Numbered from the stretch's first letter, positions 8,303-18,227 are shown. The stretch is 64,000 bases of DNA from Rhizobium oryziradicis (GCF_001939045.1 NZ_MKIM01000026.1:1-64000); one strand, 5' to 3'. Notes: generated from the sequence alone by a model not told the origin. Made by a program: numbers and translations.

Positions 8303-11300
8303 TCAGGAACGAGCAGCCGCAACTGCTCGATAATGCTGAATGTAATGAACAGCAAGATCATCGATGTTATAGGTTGCACCTGCAAGAGCCGCATTTTTTG
8401 CAAACTCAGCGCGCACGTCCGGGGACAGTATTTTTTCCATAGCGCCAGTAATTTCAGCCACAAACTGGTCGTTATTGCTCAGATTTGGAAGGATAATACC
8501 AGCTTGTTGCCCGTTAATTTCGGACATGTTTCTGATTTCACCAACATCCGTCGCAATACAAGGCACTCCAACCTGCAACGCTTGAATAAGGCAAAGCGGG
8601 TATGATTCGCCCGGAAACCGTGTTGGAATCAGCGCAACATCGCTCATCCGATAGATCCCGTGAATTTGCTTGGCATATCCCAGGAAGTGAATGGTGGCGT
8701 CACCCGCAGCCATCACCTTGGCTGCGTCGGCAACCGGACCTTCACCGACCATCAACAATGCCATTGGCACATCTGGATGACGAGAGCGCAGTTGCATATA
8801 GGCAGCAACCGCTTCTTGCCAACCTTTCCCATCGATACCCCTTGCAACCAGGCAAAACACGACGGCATCATCAGCAATCGCGAGATCCTTGCGGCTTTTA
8901 GGGTATTCTACCAGATCCAAAGGCATAGCATTCCGCACTTTTTTGAACTTTGTCTCAGGCAACCCCAGCCCTTCGAATGGCGTCAAATTGCGTTCTGCCG
9001 TGTAAGCAAACTCATCGATGTTGGCGCTCCACCGTGCAATTCTTCTCTTATTGATCTCCATCGCTTCGTAAGAACCATGAAGCGTTGCGATATAAGGAGA
9101 TGAAATCTCCCCTTCTTCAAGCAAGAAAGCATCTATGCTGGCGATATGCGAGTGAATGATGGAAACACCAGCACTCTCGATGAATTTTTTGATCCCAATT
9201 CCCCTGACTGTATTGGCAGTGTACACAGGAATACTTGGATGCAACATGCGTCTGACGTCAGAATGATCATCCTCGGTATGCATTTGCAGCATGGAGACCA
9301 TAACGCCTTGGCGGCGCAACGCATTGGCCAGATTAATCGGGAAAATTTCCCCTCCGCCGAAAGAAAAGCCAAGAAAGCCAATCAACACATGGAGATTGGT
9401 TTGCGGCAACGCCGTCAATTCGTTGGCAGGCAATAGCACGTCAAACGTGGCACCAGATACCCCGCCGGCATTTTCATAGACATTGCGACAAACGCTCAGA
9501 AATTTGCTGACGGTCTCGGCCGGTATGTCCCAGCGTGCTTTCAGAGATGCCATCAACCGGGCATATTCTTGATAATACTCTGGTTTGGATTGCGCCGAGG
9601 CACCAGACGTGTTGCTACCATGAATACGGAAATAGGACAGGGCTGCAGGCTCATAGGCGATCTGTCCGCCGCCCGCGATCACAGAGTAGAGGAACCAGTC
9701 GCCCATGATCTTATAGCTACCGGCGGTCTCCCATATGCTGTCGTCAATATCGAAACGACGCCAGATGCTACCGCCAACGTTGGCGATCACGTTCTTGACG
9801 CCGAAACCACCTGAAAACCACGTGGACGCAGGGCGCACGATCCGAGAATTCCAAATGCCGGGCTCACTGTCTTCGCGGTAATGCCCCATGCCATCCATAT
9901 AGCTGCCGCTGGCGTCCACAAATTCAATCCGCCCGAAAGCCATCATGACGCTGGAGTCATTGAATGTGCCGATCATGCGCTCCACGAAGTCAGGTTCGCA
10001 AAAATCGTCGCTTTCGCAGATCCACACCAGATCGCCGGTGGCCTTGGCATGTCCTTTTTTCCACTGGCGAAACACACCGCCAGAGTTTTCCGCGTTGTAA
10101 ACCGCTTGAATACGCTCCGGATATTTTTTGACATAGGATTCGATGACAGCTCTGCTGCCATCGGAGGAACAGTCATCCAATATAACAATATCAATGAGGG
10201 GATAGGTTTGCGCTATAATACTGTCCAGGCGCTGACGCAAATAAGCTTCATGATTGTAATTGGGAACGATCGCCGTAACCCTTAAGCCACCTTTGGCATT
10301 TCGTATTGAGCGATTTGCCGAGAGTTCCTTGTTTTTGCTTATGCGGGTGTAATAATTTTCACAAAACTCAGATACTCGACCGGAAAGCAGCATCGGATCG
10401 CGCTTTTTGGCTGAGTTCAGAAAACGCTTGCGGCGGCGCTCGCTGAATCGTTTGCTTTTAGACAGTTTGTAGAGAAGTCTCGAATATACCAAGCGGCGCA
10501 GCAGCTTCAAAAGTGAAACCCGGCTCACCCAGTTGACATTCTGAAGTGTTTTCACCTCTTGCGAGATTTGATCAATATCGTCAATGACACTGTCAAACCA
10601 CTCTTCTTTCTCGAATTCAACGCGCTTGAGAACAGGCTCAGACGACTGAATATCCTGCGAGAAAAATCCTCCGATCGCCTTACAGCCGGCAGCATCATCG
10701 GACGCAACGGCGATCATATACATCGGCGTTTTAATGCCAGATGTTGATGTTCCAGTCACTGCGTTGGTCTCAACGAAGACGCTTGGCTGCCCCTCCGGCG
10801 CAATAAGAGAGCCGAAGCCAATGACTTGCCCATGCATGGAGACATAATTGAAATGGCGAGACAAGAGCGTATCGAATTCCCGACGAAACAGCTCTTTGAC
10901 ATGAAACGGATTTACCAATCCGGTCGCAATTGTATAGGCTTCTTTTTCCGGCGTTGAAATAATTAAACTGCCATTTGGGCGCAACACGCGTTTGATTTCT
11001 TTGAGAAAGACTTCATGCGCTTCAATGTGTTCAATGGTTTCAAAAGACACCACAACATCTACGGACGCATCCGGCAAGGGAATCGCCTCACAAGACCCCG
11101 GACGGAATGAAAGCCTGGCCGAGCCGTACTTGGCTTGGGCATGGCCCACGGCATCTTCTGAAATGTCGACACCTATGACGGATTTTGCGGCCTGAGCCAG
11201 AATGGCAGACCCGAAGCCTTCGCCACTCGCGATATCAAGCACTTCCTTGCCTTGCACAAAGCCTTTAGCAAGATAATATCTGTGCATGTGCTCCAGATAG

Positions 11301-11359
11301 ATGTTTCCATCAATGCTTGGCATATAACGCTCGCCGGTAAATTCAATCTCGTCGGCCAT
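8303..11359 (-). CDS. Trifunctional fusion: SAM methyltransferase, GT2 and GT4 glycosyltransferases
   Basis: About 1018 residues from ATG 11359 (MADEIEFTGERYMP), which has GGGATGAA before it; a start 66 bases upstream is possible. The first domain (about 1-220) is a class I methyltransferase: VLDIASGEGFGSAI is the SAM-binding motif I and VLRPNGSLIISTPE a late strand. The second (about 355-600) is a GT2 A-fold: VTAIVPNYNHEAYL, VILDDCSSDGS and the ESDD acidic motif near 449. The third (about 655-1015) is GT4-like: FGGGEIFPINLANAL, MVGEGP and FPGESYPLCLIQALQVGVP. No membrane segments are seen. It probably extends and methylates a lipopolysaccharide or capsule glycan on the cytoplasmic side. The epimerase gene follows it. 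Confidence 0.85.
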   Translation of the reverse strand: MADEIEFTGERYMPSIDGNIYLEHMHRYYLAKGFVQGKEVLDIASGEGFGSAILAQAAKSVIGVDISEDAVGHAQAKYGSARLSFRPGSCEAIPLPDASVDVVVSFETIEHIEAHEVFLKEIKRVLRPNGSLIISTPEKEAYTIATGLVNPFHVKELFRREFDTLLSRHFNYVSMHGQVIGFGSLIAPEGQPSVFVETNAVTGTSTSGIKTPMYMIAVASDDAAGCKAIGGFFSQDIQSSEPVLKRVEFEKEEWFDSVIDDIDQISQEVKTLQNVNWVSRVSLLKLLRRLVYSRLLYKLSKSKRFSERRRKRFLNSAKKRDPMLLSGRVSEFCENYYTRISKNKELSANRSIRNAKGGLRVTAIVPNYNHEAYLRQRLDSIIAQTYPLIDIVILDDCSSDGSRAVIESYVKKYPERIQAVYNAENSGGVFRQWKKGHAKATGDLVWICESDDFCEPDFVERMIGTFNDSSVMMAFGRIEFVDASGSYMDGMGHYREDSEPGIWNSRIVRPASTWFSGGFGVKNVIANVGGSIWRRFDIDDSIWETAGSYKIMGDWFLYSVIAGGGQIAYEPAALSYFRIHGSNTSGASAQSKPEYYQEYARLMASLKARWDIPAETVSKFLSVCRNVYENAGGVSGATFDVLLPANELTALPQTNLHVLIGFLGFSFGGGEIFPINLANALRRQGVMVSMLQMHTEDDHSDVRRMLHPSIPVYTANTVRGIGIKKFIESAGVSIIHSHIASIDAFLLEEGEISSPYIATLHGSYEAMEINKRRIARWSANIDEFAYTAERNLTPFEGLGLPETKFKKVRNAMPLDLVEYPKSRKDLAIADDAVVFCLVARGIDGKGWQEAVAAYMQLRSRHPDVPMALLMVGEGPVADAAKVMAAGDATIHFLGYAKQIHGIYRMSDVALIPTRFPGESYPLCLIQALQVGVPCIATDVGEIRNMSEINGQQAGIILPNLSNNDQFVAEITGAMEKILSPDVRAEFAKNAALAGATYNIDDLAVHYIQHYRAVAAARS

Positions 11360-11425
11360 TTCATCCCTATATCGCTGGGTAGTCGTTCTCAAAACACTTA
11401 TGGGCGTATAGCCCATGCAAAGCAC

Positions 11426-11658
11426 GAGGTCTAGCTTGACCCCGGCAAAGCAAACCCAGCGCGCATGAACAATTCCTCGTGCAGAACCAAATCCTTAACC
11501 AACCTCTAGAAATCAATAGTTTACACAAGGGTCATTTTTAATTTCTCTTGGCATTACGTCAAAATTCTGCATGGAATTCATATTTTATCGCATATTTGCA
11601 AAATTGAATTTACCTCAATATCAACATTGCGATCCCATCACTTTTCAAAAAAGCAAAA
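11426..11658. other. Strongly AT-rich spacer
   Basis: This gap between the fusion gene and the next GT2 gene is markedly A/T-rich, as is the 3' end of that GT2 gene (to about 11800). No gene is supported. It holds the presumed promoter of the fusion gene. The composition contrasts with the region after 13 kb and fits horizontally acquired glycan DNA. Confidence 0.5.
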
Positions 11659-12597
11659 TCACAATGATATAATTTTTATAAGCTTCGGTAAAAATTTAAA
11701 AAATCCTCTATATTTATCTCCAAACAAAACAATACGATTACGATACAAAAAAACAATAAATTCTATATTTAATAATCTATTTTTTGTATTAATAAACATA
11801 CGAAACAATTGAGAAAAATCCTGACCGCCTTTATCAGGACAGAGGCAAAATTGCTTTATTCTATCTGCTATCGAAGCAGATCTCTTTTTCTTTCTCGCCA
11901 GGCTCCCGCGAATTCGGCTTCCAACTCTCTTTTTTTGCCGAAATGCATCCGTGGTGCTTGCTGCATGCTGGCGATAGAGAACCAATGGCTCTGAGGTAAA
12001 GGCGATCCCTTTGCAAGACGAGGCGACAGCGGCCAGCCACCAGTCAAACATTGGATTTTCGGGTATTGGCAAAACATGCGCAAGGATTGAGCGGTCGAAA
12101 AGTACCGCGTGGCCGGAAACACAATTCCTGAACGCAAATTGAAGCGCATTGGCCCCCTCAATCGGGGTGAACCTGTCAAACATGGTCAGTTCTCGTCCCT
12201 CCATGGAGGTGCCGAACAATTTTGAATTGCAGTACACCAACGAACATTGACGCTGTTTTATAAGCGCAAATAAAACCTCCAGTTTTTGCGGCAGCCAGAT
12301 GTCGTCCTGGTCACATGGCGCAATAAAATCACCGGCACATTTGCGCATTACACAGTCGAAATTTTTCTGCAGACCTTGCGTTTCCGCCTGTTGGAAAATT
12401 TTGATCCTTGAATCTTTTTGTTGGTATTGCTCAAGAATTTTGATTGTTGCGTCTGTTGAAGCGTCGTCGCTTATGACAATTTCGAAATCTTGAAAGGTCT
12501 GGGCCAACAATGAGTCCAGCTGCGCTGCTAGAAACGTCTCACCATTAAATGTTGTGACCGCAATCGAGATGGCAGGCGCTCTGTTTTCAATCGTCAT
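11659..12597 (-). CDS. GT2-family glycosyltransferase
   Basis: A 312-residue glycosyltransferase of the A-fold. It has ISIAVTTFNGETFLAAQLDSL at the N terminus, FEIVISDDASTDAT (about 38-51) as the first acidic pair and DFIAPCDQDDIWLP (about 91-104) as the metal-binding DxD region. FDWWLAAVAS (about 185) resembles the acceptor-site region of rhamnosyltransferase-like GT2 enzymes. The C terminus is basic and AT-rich, with a serine/arginine tail from 220 on. Its ATG overlaps the TGA of a 52-codon ORF upstream (ATGA), suggesting coupled translation. It probably adds a sugar to the same surface glycan as the fusion enzyme. Confidence 0.85.
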   Translation of the reverse strand: MTIENRAPAISIAVTTFNGETFLAAQLDSLLAQTFQDFEIVISDDASTDATIKILEQYQQKDSRIKIFQQAETQGLQKNFDCVMRKCAGDFIAPCDQDDIWLPQKLEVLFALIKQRQCSLVYCNSKLFGTSMEGRELTMFDRFTPIEGANALQFAFRNCVSGHAVLFDRSILAHVLPIPENPMFDWWLAAVASSCKGIAFTSEPLVLYRQHAASTTDAFRQKKRVGSRIRGSLARKKKRSASIADRIKQFCLCPDKGGQDFSQLFRMFINTKNRLLNIEFIVFLYRNRIVLFGDKYRGFFKFLPKLIKIISL

Positions 12598-12752
12598 GGC
12601 TTTGATTTTATACTCTTATCTCGATGCTCTTGTGTGTTTATAGCGATCATTGGTGGTTTAAATTCGTCGCAACCGTGTTTATACAGCCAAAGGCGCATAT
12701 TGCCGATAAGTGTAACGAACAAAGATAGCGCCAGCAATTTTGCAATTTCCAT
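12594..12752 (-). CDS. Small overlapping ORF with one membrane segment (52 aa)
   Basis: Minus-strand ATG 12752 to TGA 12594 encodes 52 residues. Residues 3-17 (IAKLLALSLFVTLIG) are hydrophobic and followed by a charged tail ending KSIKSKP. The stop shares bases with the GT2 start (ATGA), the arrangement expected of a coupled gene pair. No good Shine-Dalgarno sequence is visible, and the protein is not recognised. It could be a remnant of a longer membrane gene or a real small protein. Confidence 0.4.
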   Translation of the reverse strand: MEIAKLLALSLFVTLIGNMRLWLYKHGCDEFKPPMIAINTQEHRDKSIKSKP

Positions 12753-12991
12753 TGCTTCACTATCTCTGTGGCTTTTCCTTGAAGGGCCAAACTGATTCCG
12801 GAATGCCTTTCTTATCGAACCCTGCTTTTTCTGTGTAAACTCCTGACCGGAATGGGTTAAAGCGGAAGATTATGTGGATGCTAGCATGCGCATGCGCAAA
12901 ATATGGCTGAGTGTGGCACCATGATGCTATAAATCCATCCGAGTGCGCAGTGAAGTGTGGTGAAAATCACCAAGGAAGAGGGGAAATTGCG

Positions 12992-14527
12992 ATGGTGAAC
13001 GTGCTGGTCTCGAAAAATCGCCCCGCCAAAACCTGGCACCGCACAGCAGTGTTGCTTGCGGGCTCTGTTGTTTTCTCTATCTTCGGATCAGCTCCAAGTC
13101 ATGCTGCAAACACGCAGGTGACGATTGGCATGGCGATTGAACCAACCGGGCTTGATCCAACGGCGGCGGCTCCCGTGGCCATCGGCCAGGTGACCTGGCA
13201 GAATATTTTTGAAGGATTGGTGGCCATTGATCAAAATGGCAAGATCATACCGCAACTGGCCAAAAGCTGGACGATTTCAGCCGATGGTTTGACCTACACA
13301 TTCCATTTGCAAGACGGCGTGAAATTTCATGACGGTGAGGCCTTTGATGCGTCCGTCGCAAAATTCAGCCTTGAGCGCGCGCGCGGTGCAGATTCCATCA
13401 ATCCGCAAAAACGCTTTTTTGCGTCGATTGATCATATCGAAACGCCCGACAGCAATACGCTGGTGTTGAAGCTTAAACAGCCAACAGGTTCGCTCATCTA
13501 TTGGTTGGCATGGCCCGCCTCTGTGATGGTGGCCCCTAAAAGTGCAGCAGACAATAAAATCACGCCCATAGGCACAGGCCCTTTCAAATTTGTCAGCTGG
13601 GCCAAGGGTGATCGCGTACAGCTCAAAGCCAATCCGGATTACTGGAACACGTCTGTCAACCTTGGGCTGACGGGTGCTACATTTCGCTTCATTTCCGATC
13701 CGCAAGCCGAGGCCGCAGCCCTCAAATCCGGGGATGTTGATGCCTTTGCCGAGTTTTTGGCTCCTGAGTTGATGGAGAGCTTTAAAGGGGATGACAAGCT
13801 CATCACGGTGATTGGCAATACGGAATTGAAGGTGGTTGCGGGCATAAACAACGCCCGAAAGCCGTTTAACGAGAAACGTGTTCGGCAGGCTTTGATGATG
13901 GCTATTGATCGAAAAACCGTGATCGATGGCGCATGGTCGGGCTATGGCACGGCCATCGGCAGCCATTATACCCCGAATGATCCGGGCTATATAGATACAA
14001 CGAACGTTTTGCCTTACGATCCGCCCAAAGCCAAGGCGCTTCTGGCGGAAGCGGGCTATCCCAACGGTTTCAGCTTTACCATCAAAACGCCGCAGATGGC
14101 CTATGCGCCGCGCAGCGCCGAAATCATGCAGGCCATGTTTGCCGAGATTGGTGTCACGATGACCATTCAGCCCACCGAATTTCCGGCAAAATGGGTGGCG
14201 GATGTGTTCAAGGCAACCGATTACGACATGACAATCGTGGCCCATGCCGAGCCGATGGATATCGATATTTACGCCCGCGATCCCTATTATTTTAACTATA
14301 AAAATCCGGCATTCGATGAGATTATGAAGACGATTCAGGCCACCAGCGATCTGGCGGCTCAGAACCAGCTCTATGGGCAAGCCCAGACAATTCTGGCAGA
14401 AGATGTGCCTGCTTTACCCTTGTTTGTAATGGCCAAGCTGGGTGTCTGGAATAAAAAATTAAAAGGCCTCTGGACCAATGAACCCATTCCCTCAATCGTG
14501 CTGACAGATGTGCGTTGGCAAGATTGA
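12992..14527 (+). CDS. ABC transporter substrate-binding protein, peptide/nickel family (SBP_bac_5)
   Basis: About 511 residues from ATG 12992, chosen because GAAGAGGGG lies just upstream and a signal peptide follows (hydrophobic VLLAGSVVFSIFG, cleavage near SHA-AN). The mature protein shows the family order: EPTGLDPTAAAPVAIGQVTWQ, then GLVAIDQNGKIIPQLAKSW, LQDGVKFHDGEAFDA, GTGPFKFVSWAKGD, and VRQALMMAIDRK in the second lobe. It binds a peptide or similar solute in the periplasm and delivers it to the two permeases encoded next. The ligand cannot be read from sequence. It is first in a tight five-gene plus-strand operon. Confidence 0.9.
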   Translation: MVNVLVSKNRPAKTWHRTAVLLAGSVVFSIFGSAPSHAANTQVTIGMAIEPTGLDPTAAAPVAIGQVTWQNIFEGLVAIDQNGKIIPQLAKSWTISADGLTYTFHLQDGVKFHDGEAFDASVAKFSLERARGADSINPQKRFFASIDHIETPDSNTLVLKLKQPTGSLIYWLAWPASVMVAPKSAADNKITPIGTGPFKFVSWAKGDRVQLKANPDYWNTSVNLGLTGATFRFISDPQAEAAALKSGDVDAFAEFLAPELMESFKGDDKLITVIGNTELKVVAGINNARKPFNEKRVRQALMMAIDRKTVIDGAWSGYGTAIGSHYTPNDPGYIDTTNVLPYDPPKAKALLAEAGYPNGFSFTIKTPQMAYAPRSAEIMQAMFAEIGVTMTIQPTEFPAKWVADVFKATDYDMTIVAHAEPMDIDIYARDPYYFNYKNPAFDEIMKTIQATSDLAAQNQLYGQAQTILAEDVPALPLFVMAKLGVWNKKLKGLWTNEPIPSIVLTDVRWQD

Positions 14528-14624
14528 TCCGACACGACAAGGTCCAATGGGTTGCGCGGGGCCGATCTCCGTCACCGTGCGGTGGTTTTGCTGTGACTTA
14601 TGATCCGAGCCGGGAAATCCAGAT

Positions 14625-15575
14625 ATGATGGAACTGATCTTGAGGCGCTGTGTCGGGTTGATCGTGACGCTTGTTGCCGTTTCTGCCGTGGTGTTTTTGA
14701 TCATGAGTGTGCTGCCGGGTGATCCGGCAGCCGTGATGCTGGGCACCTCGGCAAGTCCCGACACCCTGATGGCATTGCGCCACGAACTCGGTCTCGATCA
14801 ACCGGTGGTGATGCGCTATCTGGCGTGGCTTTGCGGGGTTGCAACCGGCAATCTTGGAACATCCTACACCTATGGCGTTCCTGTTTCGGATCTGATTGGC
14901 CAGCGCTTGGTGGTGACATTGCCGCTGGCGTTGATGGCCATCGTGCTCTCGGTCGCCATTGCCATTCCGCTGGGCGTCGTCTCGGCGGGGAAGCGCAACG
15001 GTGCCTTTGATTATATCGCCGGTGTTGTGTCGCAAGTGTTCATTGCGGTTCCGGGTTTCTGGGTCGGTCTGTTGCTGGTCATGGCTTTTTCCATTTCGCT
15101 GGGCTGGATGCCCGCTGGCGGCTTTCCCGGTTGGCAAGCGGGATTTGGCAAAGCGCTGGCGGCGTTAATTTTGCCCGCCATTGCGCTGGCTTTGCCGCAA
15201 GCTGGTGTCTTGACCCGTGTGACACGCTCTTCCGTGCTGGAGGTTATGAATGAGGATTTTGTCCGTACCGCGCGCGCCAAAGGGCTGACCCGCAGGCAGG
15301 CGCTCTGGGGGCACGCCGTGCCCAATGCCCTTGTGCCGGTGATGACAATCCTCGGCCTGCAATTTACATTTTTGATCGCGGGCGCGATTTTGATTGAAAA
15401 TGTCTTTAACCTGCCGGGACTCGGGCGGTTGGCCTATCAGGCGCTGATCCAGCGCGACATTGTGGTGATGCAAGACGTGGTGCTGTTCTTTGCCGGTCTG
15501 GTGATTGTGATGAATTTCCTGATCGATCTTTCTTATCTTCTGCTTGATCCCAGATTGCGGGGGAGAGGCGCATGA
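14625..15575 (+). CDS. ABC transporter permease, DppB type
   Basis: A 316-residue integral membrane permease. The first helix (about 9-30) is followed by the periplasmic segment PGDPAAVMLGTSASPD with the family's Leu/Asp-rich helper region. The EAA loop is recognised in RSSVLEVMNEDFVRTARAKGL (about 208-228), the site that contacts the ATPase. Five to six further hydrophobic segments follow the DppB/OppB/NikB pattern, and IENVFNLPGLGRL (about 263-275) is the usual late motif. It pairs with the next permease, whose ATG overlaps this stop (ATGA). Confidence 0.9.
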   Translation: MMELILRRCVGLIVTLVAVSAVVFLIMSVLPGDPAAVMLGTSASPDTLMALRHELGLDQPVVMRYLAWLCGVATGNLGTSYTYGVPVSDLIGQRLVVTLPLALMAIVLSVAIAIPLGVVSAGKRNGAFDYIAGVVSQVFIAVPGFWVGLLLVMAFSISLGWMPAGGFPGWQAGFGKALAALILPAIALALPQAGVLTRVTRSSVLEVMNEDFVRTARAKGLTRRQALWGHAVPNALVPVMTILGLQFTFLIAGAILIENVFNLPGLGRLAYQALIQRDIVVMQDVVLFFAGLVIVMNFLIDLSYLLLDPRLRGRGA

Positions 15576-16429
15576 ACACCCGCGCGAAATCAGAGCCCAT
15601 CGCGACGATTCATTGTCTTTCAAGGCCCACTCTTGCGATTGGTTTTGCCCTCATTGCGGCGCTGGTGGCTATTGCGCTGCTGTCTCTGGTCTGGACGCCT
15701 TTGCCGCCCTTGAAAATGCAGATTATTCATAAATTGAAACCACCTTTGGCCTTTGGTATTTTGGGCACAGACCAGCTCGGGCGTGATCTTGCCTCCATGC
15801 TGATGGTCGGCGCGTGGAACTCATTGTCCACCTCGGTTCTGGCGGTTAGCCTTGGTGCCTCGGTTGGCACGTTTTTGGGGGTGACAGCGGCAGCACAGCG
15901 CGGCCTGTTTGCGGCGCTGATCATGCGGATCAATGATGTGATCTTTGCGATTCCGCCGATTTTGTCAGCCATGATGCTGGGGGCCTTGCTGGGAGCGGGT
16001 CGGTTTACGGCCATTATCGCCATCGCCGTTTTCATGGTGCCGGTATTTGCCCGCATCACCGCCAGCGCGGCCTTGCAAATCTGGACGCGCGATTACGTGC
16101 TTGCCGCACGCGGGGCAGGCAAGGGCAAGATTTTAATCACCTGGCACCATATTCTGCCCAATATCGCCAATCAGATCATCGTTCAGGTCACCATTCAACT
16201 TGGCCTTGCTATTTTAACAGAGGCGGGCCTGAGCTTTCTGGGTTTAGGCATGCCGCCGCCAACGCCCACATGGGGGCGGATGTTGGCCGATGCCCAGACC
16301 TATCTGGGAATTGCTCCGTGGCTTGCGATTTTGCCGGGCCTTGCCATTGCTCTCACCGTGCTCGGCTTCAATATGCTCGGCGATGGCCTGAGAGATCTGC
16401 TTGATCCGCGTGAAAAGAGGCTGTCATGA
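15572..16429 (+). CDS. ABC transporter permease, DppC type
   Basis: This 285-residue partner permease starts with a cytoplasmic tail and one helix (about 25-48), then LGTDQLGRDLASML (about 63-76), the hallmark of DppC/OppC/NikC proteins. AALQIWTRDYVLAARGAGKGK is the EAA loop, and LSFLGLGMPPPTPTWGRML (about 219-237) is the conserved late region. Five or more membrane segments fit the family. It overlaps both neighbours by 4 bases, so translation is likely coupled across the operon. Confidence 0.9.
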   Translation: MNTRAKSEPIATIHCLSRPTLAIGFALIAALVAIALLSLVWTPLPPLKMQIIHKLKPPLAFGILGTDQLGRDLASMLMVGAWNSLSTSVLAVSLGASVGTFLGVTAAAQRGLFAALIMRINDVIFAIPPILSAMMLGALLGAGRFTAIIAIAVFMVPVFARITASAALQIWTRDYVLAARGAGKGKILITWHHILPNIANQIIVQVTIQLGLAILTEAGLSFLGLGMPPPTPTWGRMLADAQTYLGIAPWLAILPGLAIALTVLGFNMLGDGLRDLLDPREKRLS

Positions 16430-17256
16430 GCAACAGCCCCTTTCTGTCCGTGCGCAATCTCAACGTTTGCATTGCCCCATCGAACGGCCGCGAGATGACG
16501 GTATTGGATGGTGTTGAGTTCGATGTGCATGCCGGTGAAACGCTTGGCATTGTCGGGGAAAGCGGATCAGGAAAATCGCTGTTGTCCCTCTCGATCATGG
16601 GCCTTTTGCCCGATATTGCCAAAGCCAGCGGACAGATTCTGCTTGAGGGGGAAGATCTCTTGAGCACCAGTGAAACAAGGATGTGTACCCTTCGCGGCAA
16701 GCGGATTGGCATAATCTTTCAAGAACCGCTGACAGCGCTTAACCCGGCCATGACCATTGGTGATCAGATTGCCGAAGGCATGGTCTGTCACGGCGGGTTA
16801 TCATGGCGCGAAGCACGGTTACGGGCGGTGGACATGATGGATCAGGTACGCATGCCAGATGCGAAGCGGCGGGCAAAGGCCTATCCGCATGAACTCTCCG
16901 GTGGGCAACGCCAGCGGGTTGGAATTGCGATCGCGCTGGCGCTGAAGCCTGCACTGTTGATTGCCGATGAGCCAACAACGGCGCTGGATGTGACGGTGCA
17001 GGCCGAGGTGCTTGATCTGCTGAGCGATCTCGTGGACGAGCATGGCATGGCCATGATGCTTGTCAGCCACGATCTGGGCGTGATTGCCCGCATGTGTGAT
17101 CGCACCATTGTCATGGTTGCCGGACAAAAAATCGAGGAGGGGGCAACCCGCACAGTGTTTGAACATCCTGCGCATCCCTACACACGCAGCCTGTTACAAT
17201 CCGTGCCAAGCCGCAGCGAATGCGGCCGACGCAGTGACCCGGAAGAGCCATGCTGA
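16426..17256 (+). CDS. ABC transporter ATP-binding protein, DppD type
   Basis: This 276-residue ATPase has Walker A GESGSGKS (about 45-52), Q-loop FQEPLTALNP (about 101-110), signature LSGGQRQRVG (about 158-167), Walker B LLIADEPT (about 178-185) and the switch histidine in VSHDLGV. It lacks a long C-terminal oligopeptide domain, being shorter than the 320-335 residues usual for DppD. It powers import with the second ATPase, which starts seven bases before its stop. Confidence 0.9.
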   Translation: MSNSPFLSVRNLNVCIAPSNGREMTVLDGVEFDVHAGETLGIVGESGSGKSLLSLSIMGLLPDIAKASGQILLEGEDLLSTSETRMCTLRGKRIGIIFQEPLTALNPAMTIGDQIAEGMVCHGGLSWREARLRAVDMMDQVRMPDAKRRAKAYPHELSGGQRQRVGIAIALALKPALLIADEPTTALDVTVQAEVLDLLSDLVDEHGMAMMLVSHDLGVIARMCDRTIVMVAGQKIEEGATRTVFEHPAHPYTRSLLQSVPSRSECGRRSDPEEPC

Positions 17257-18227
17257 TGGAAAAAGCACCGCTTCTCGATGTTCGCCACCTGACACGCGAT
17301 TATGTCAGCCGTCCCTTGCTGGGCAAAACCCACACGCAACGCGCTTTGGACAATATTTCGCTCACCATTGATGCTCATGAGATTTTCGGCATTGTTGGCG
17401 AGAGCGGCTGCGGAAAATCCACGCTTGCGCGGCTGGTGATGGCACTAGATCGCCCAACCTCCGGTCAGGTGCTTTTCGATGGCGAGGATTTATTTTCATT
17501 AAAAGACAAGGAACTCAAGCAGAGGCGGCGGGATTTTCAAATGGTATTTCAAGACCCATTCGGGTCTTTGGATCCGCGCCAGAAAATTGGTCGGATTATC
17601 GCCGAGCCATTGCATGTTCTGGCAAGCAAGCCTGACAAAGCAGGGATTCGTGCGCGCGTCGCCAGCATGCTGGAGAGCGTGGGGCTGGAAGCCAGCCATG
17701 CGGCGCGCTATCCGCATGAATTTTCCGGTGGCCAGCGCCAACGCATTGCCATTGCCAGAGCCCTGATCACCGGGCCTCGTCTGGTGGTGGCCGATGAGGC
17801 GGTGTCAGCCCTCGACCTCTCCGTTCAGGCGCAGGTGCTCAATCTGCTGCAAGATCTGCGTGAAAAGCGCGGCGTCACCTTTTTGTTCATCAGCCACAAT
17901 CTGGCGGTGGTCAATAGCATCGCCGATCGGGTGGGGGTGATGTATCGCGGTCGACTGGTCGAGCAAGGCCCCGCCCAGGCGGTTTTCAAACAGCCCCTTC
18001 ACCCCTATACGAGCGCGCTGACCGATGCCGAATTGAGCGTCGACCGCTTTGGCAGGCAAGCCAGAAAAAACCTGCCCAACAGATCTGCTGAAACGGGTGC
18101 GGGTTGTGCATTTTATGCAAACTGTCCCATTGCCGTCGAGCGCTGCGTCCATGAACGGCCAGAGCTTCATACCGTCGCTTTGGGGCGCACGGTTGCCTGT
18201 CACAGGCTTGATCACACGGCCCAATAG
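17250..18227 (+). CDS. ABC transporter ATP-binding protein, DppF type
   Basis: This 325-residue ATPase has Walker A GESGCGKS (about 50-57), the VFQDPFGSLDP Q-loop (about 98-108), signature FSGGQRQRIA (about 160-169), Walker B LVVADEAVSALD and FISHNLAV. The C-terminal oligo_HPY region has the paired cysteines of the family (GCAFYANCPIAVERC). It ends the five-gene importer operon; no further gene follows on this strand before the convergent apbE. Confidence 0.9.
   Translation: MLMEKAPLLDVRHLTRDYVSRPLLGKTHTQRALDNISLTIDAHEIFGIVGESGCGKSTLARLVMALDRPTSGQVLFDGEDLFSLKDKELKQRRRDFQMVFQDPFGSLDPRQKIGRIIAEPLHVLASKPDKAGIRARVASMLESVGLEASHAARYPHEFSGGQRQRIAIARALITGPRLVVADEAVSALDLSVQAQVLNLLQDLREKRGVTFLFISHNLAVVNSIADRVGVMYRGRLVEQGPAQAVFKQPLHPYTSALTDAELSVDRFGRQARKNLPNRSAETGAGCAFYANCPIAVERCVHERPELHTVALGRTVACHRLDHTAQ

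Noticed and set aside
13277..14380. 367-codon open frame antisense to the peptide-binding protein gene
   Set aside because: It is a shadow of the well-supported SBP gene on the plus strand; its translation is rich in His, Arg and Gly with no recognisable domain.
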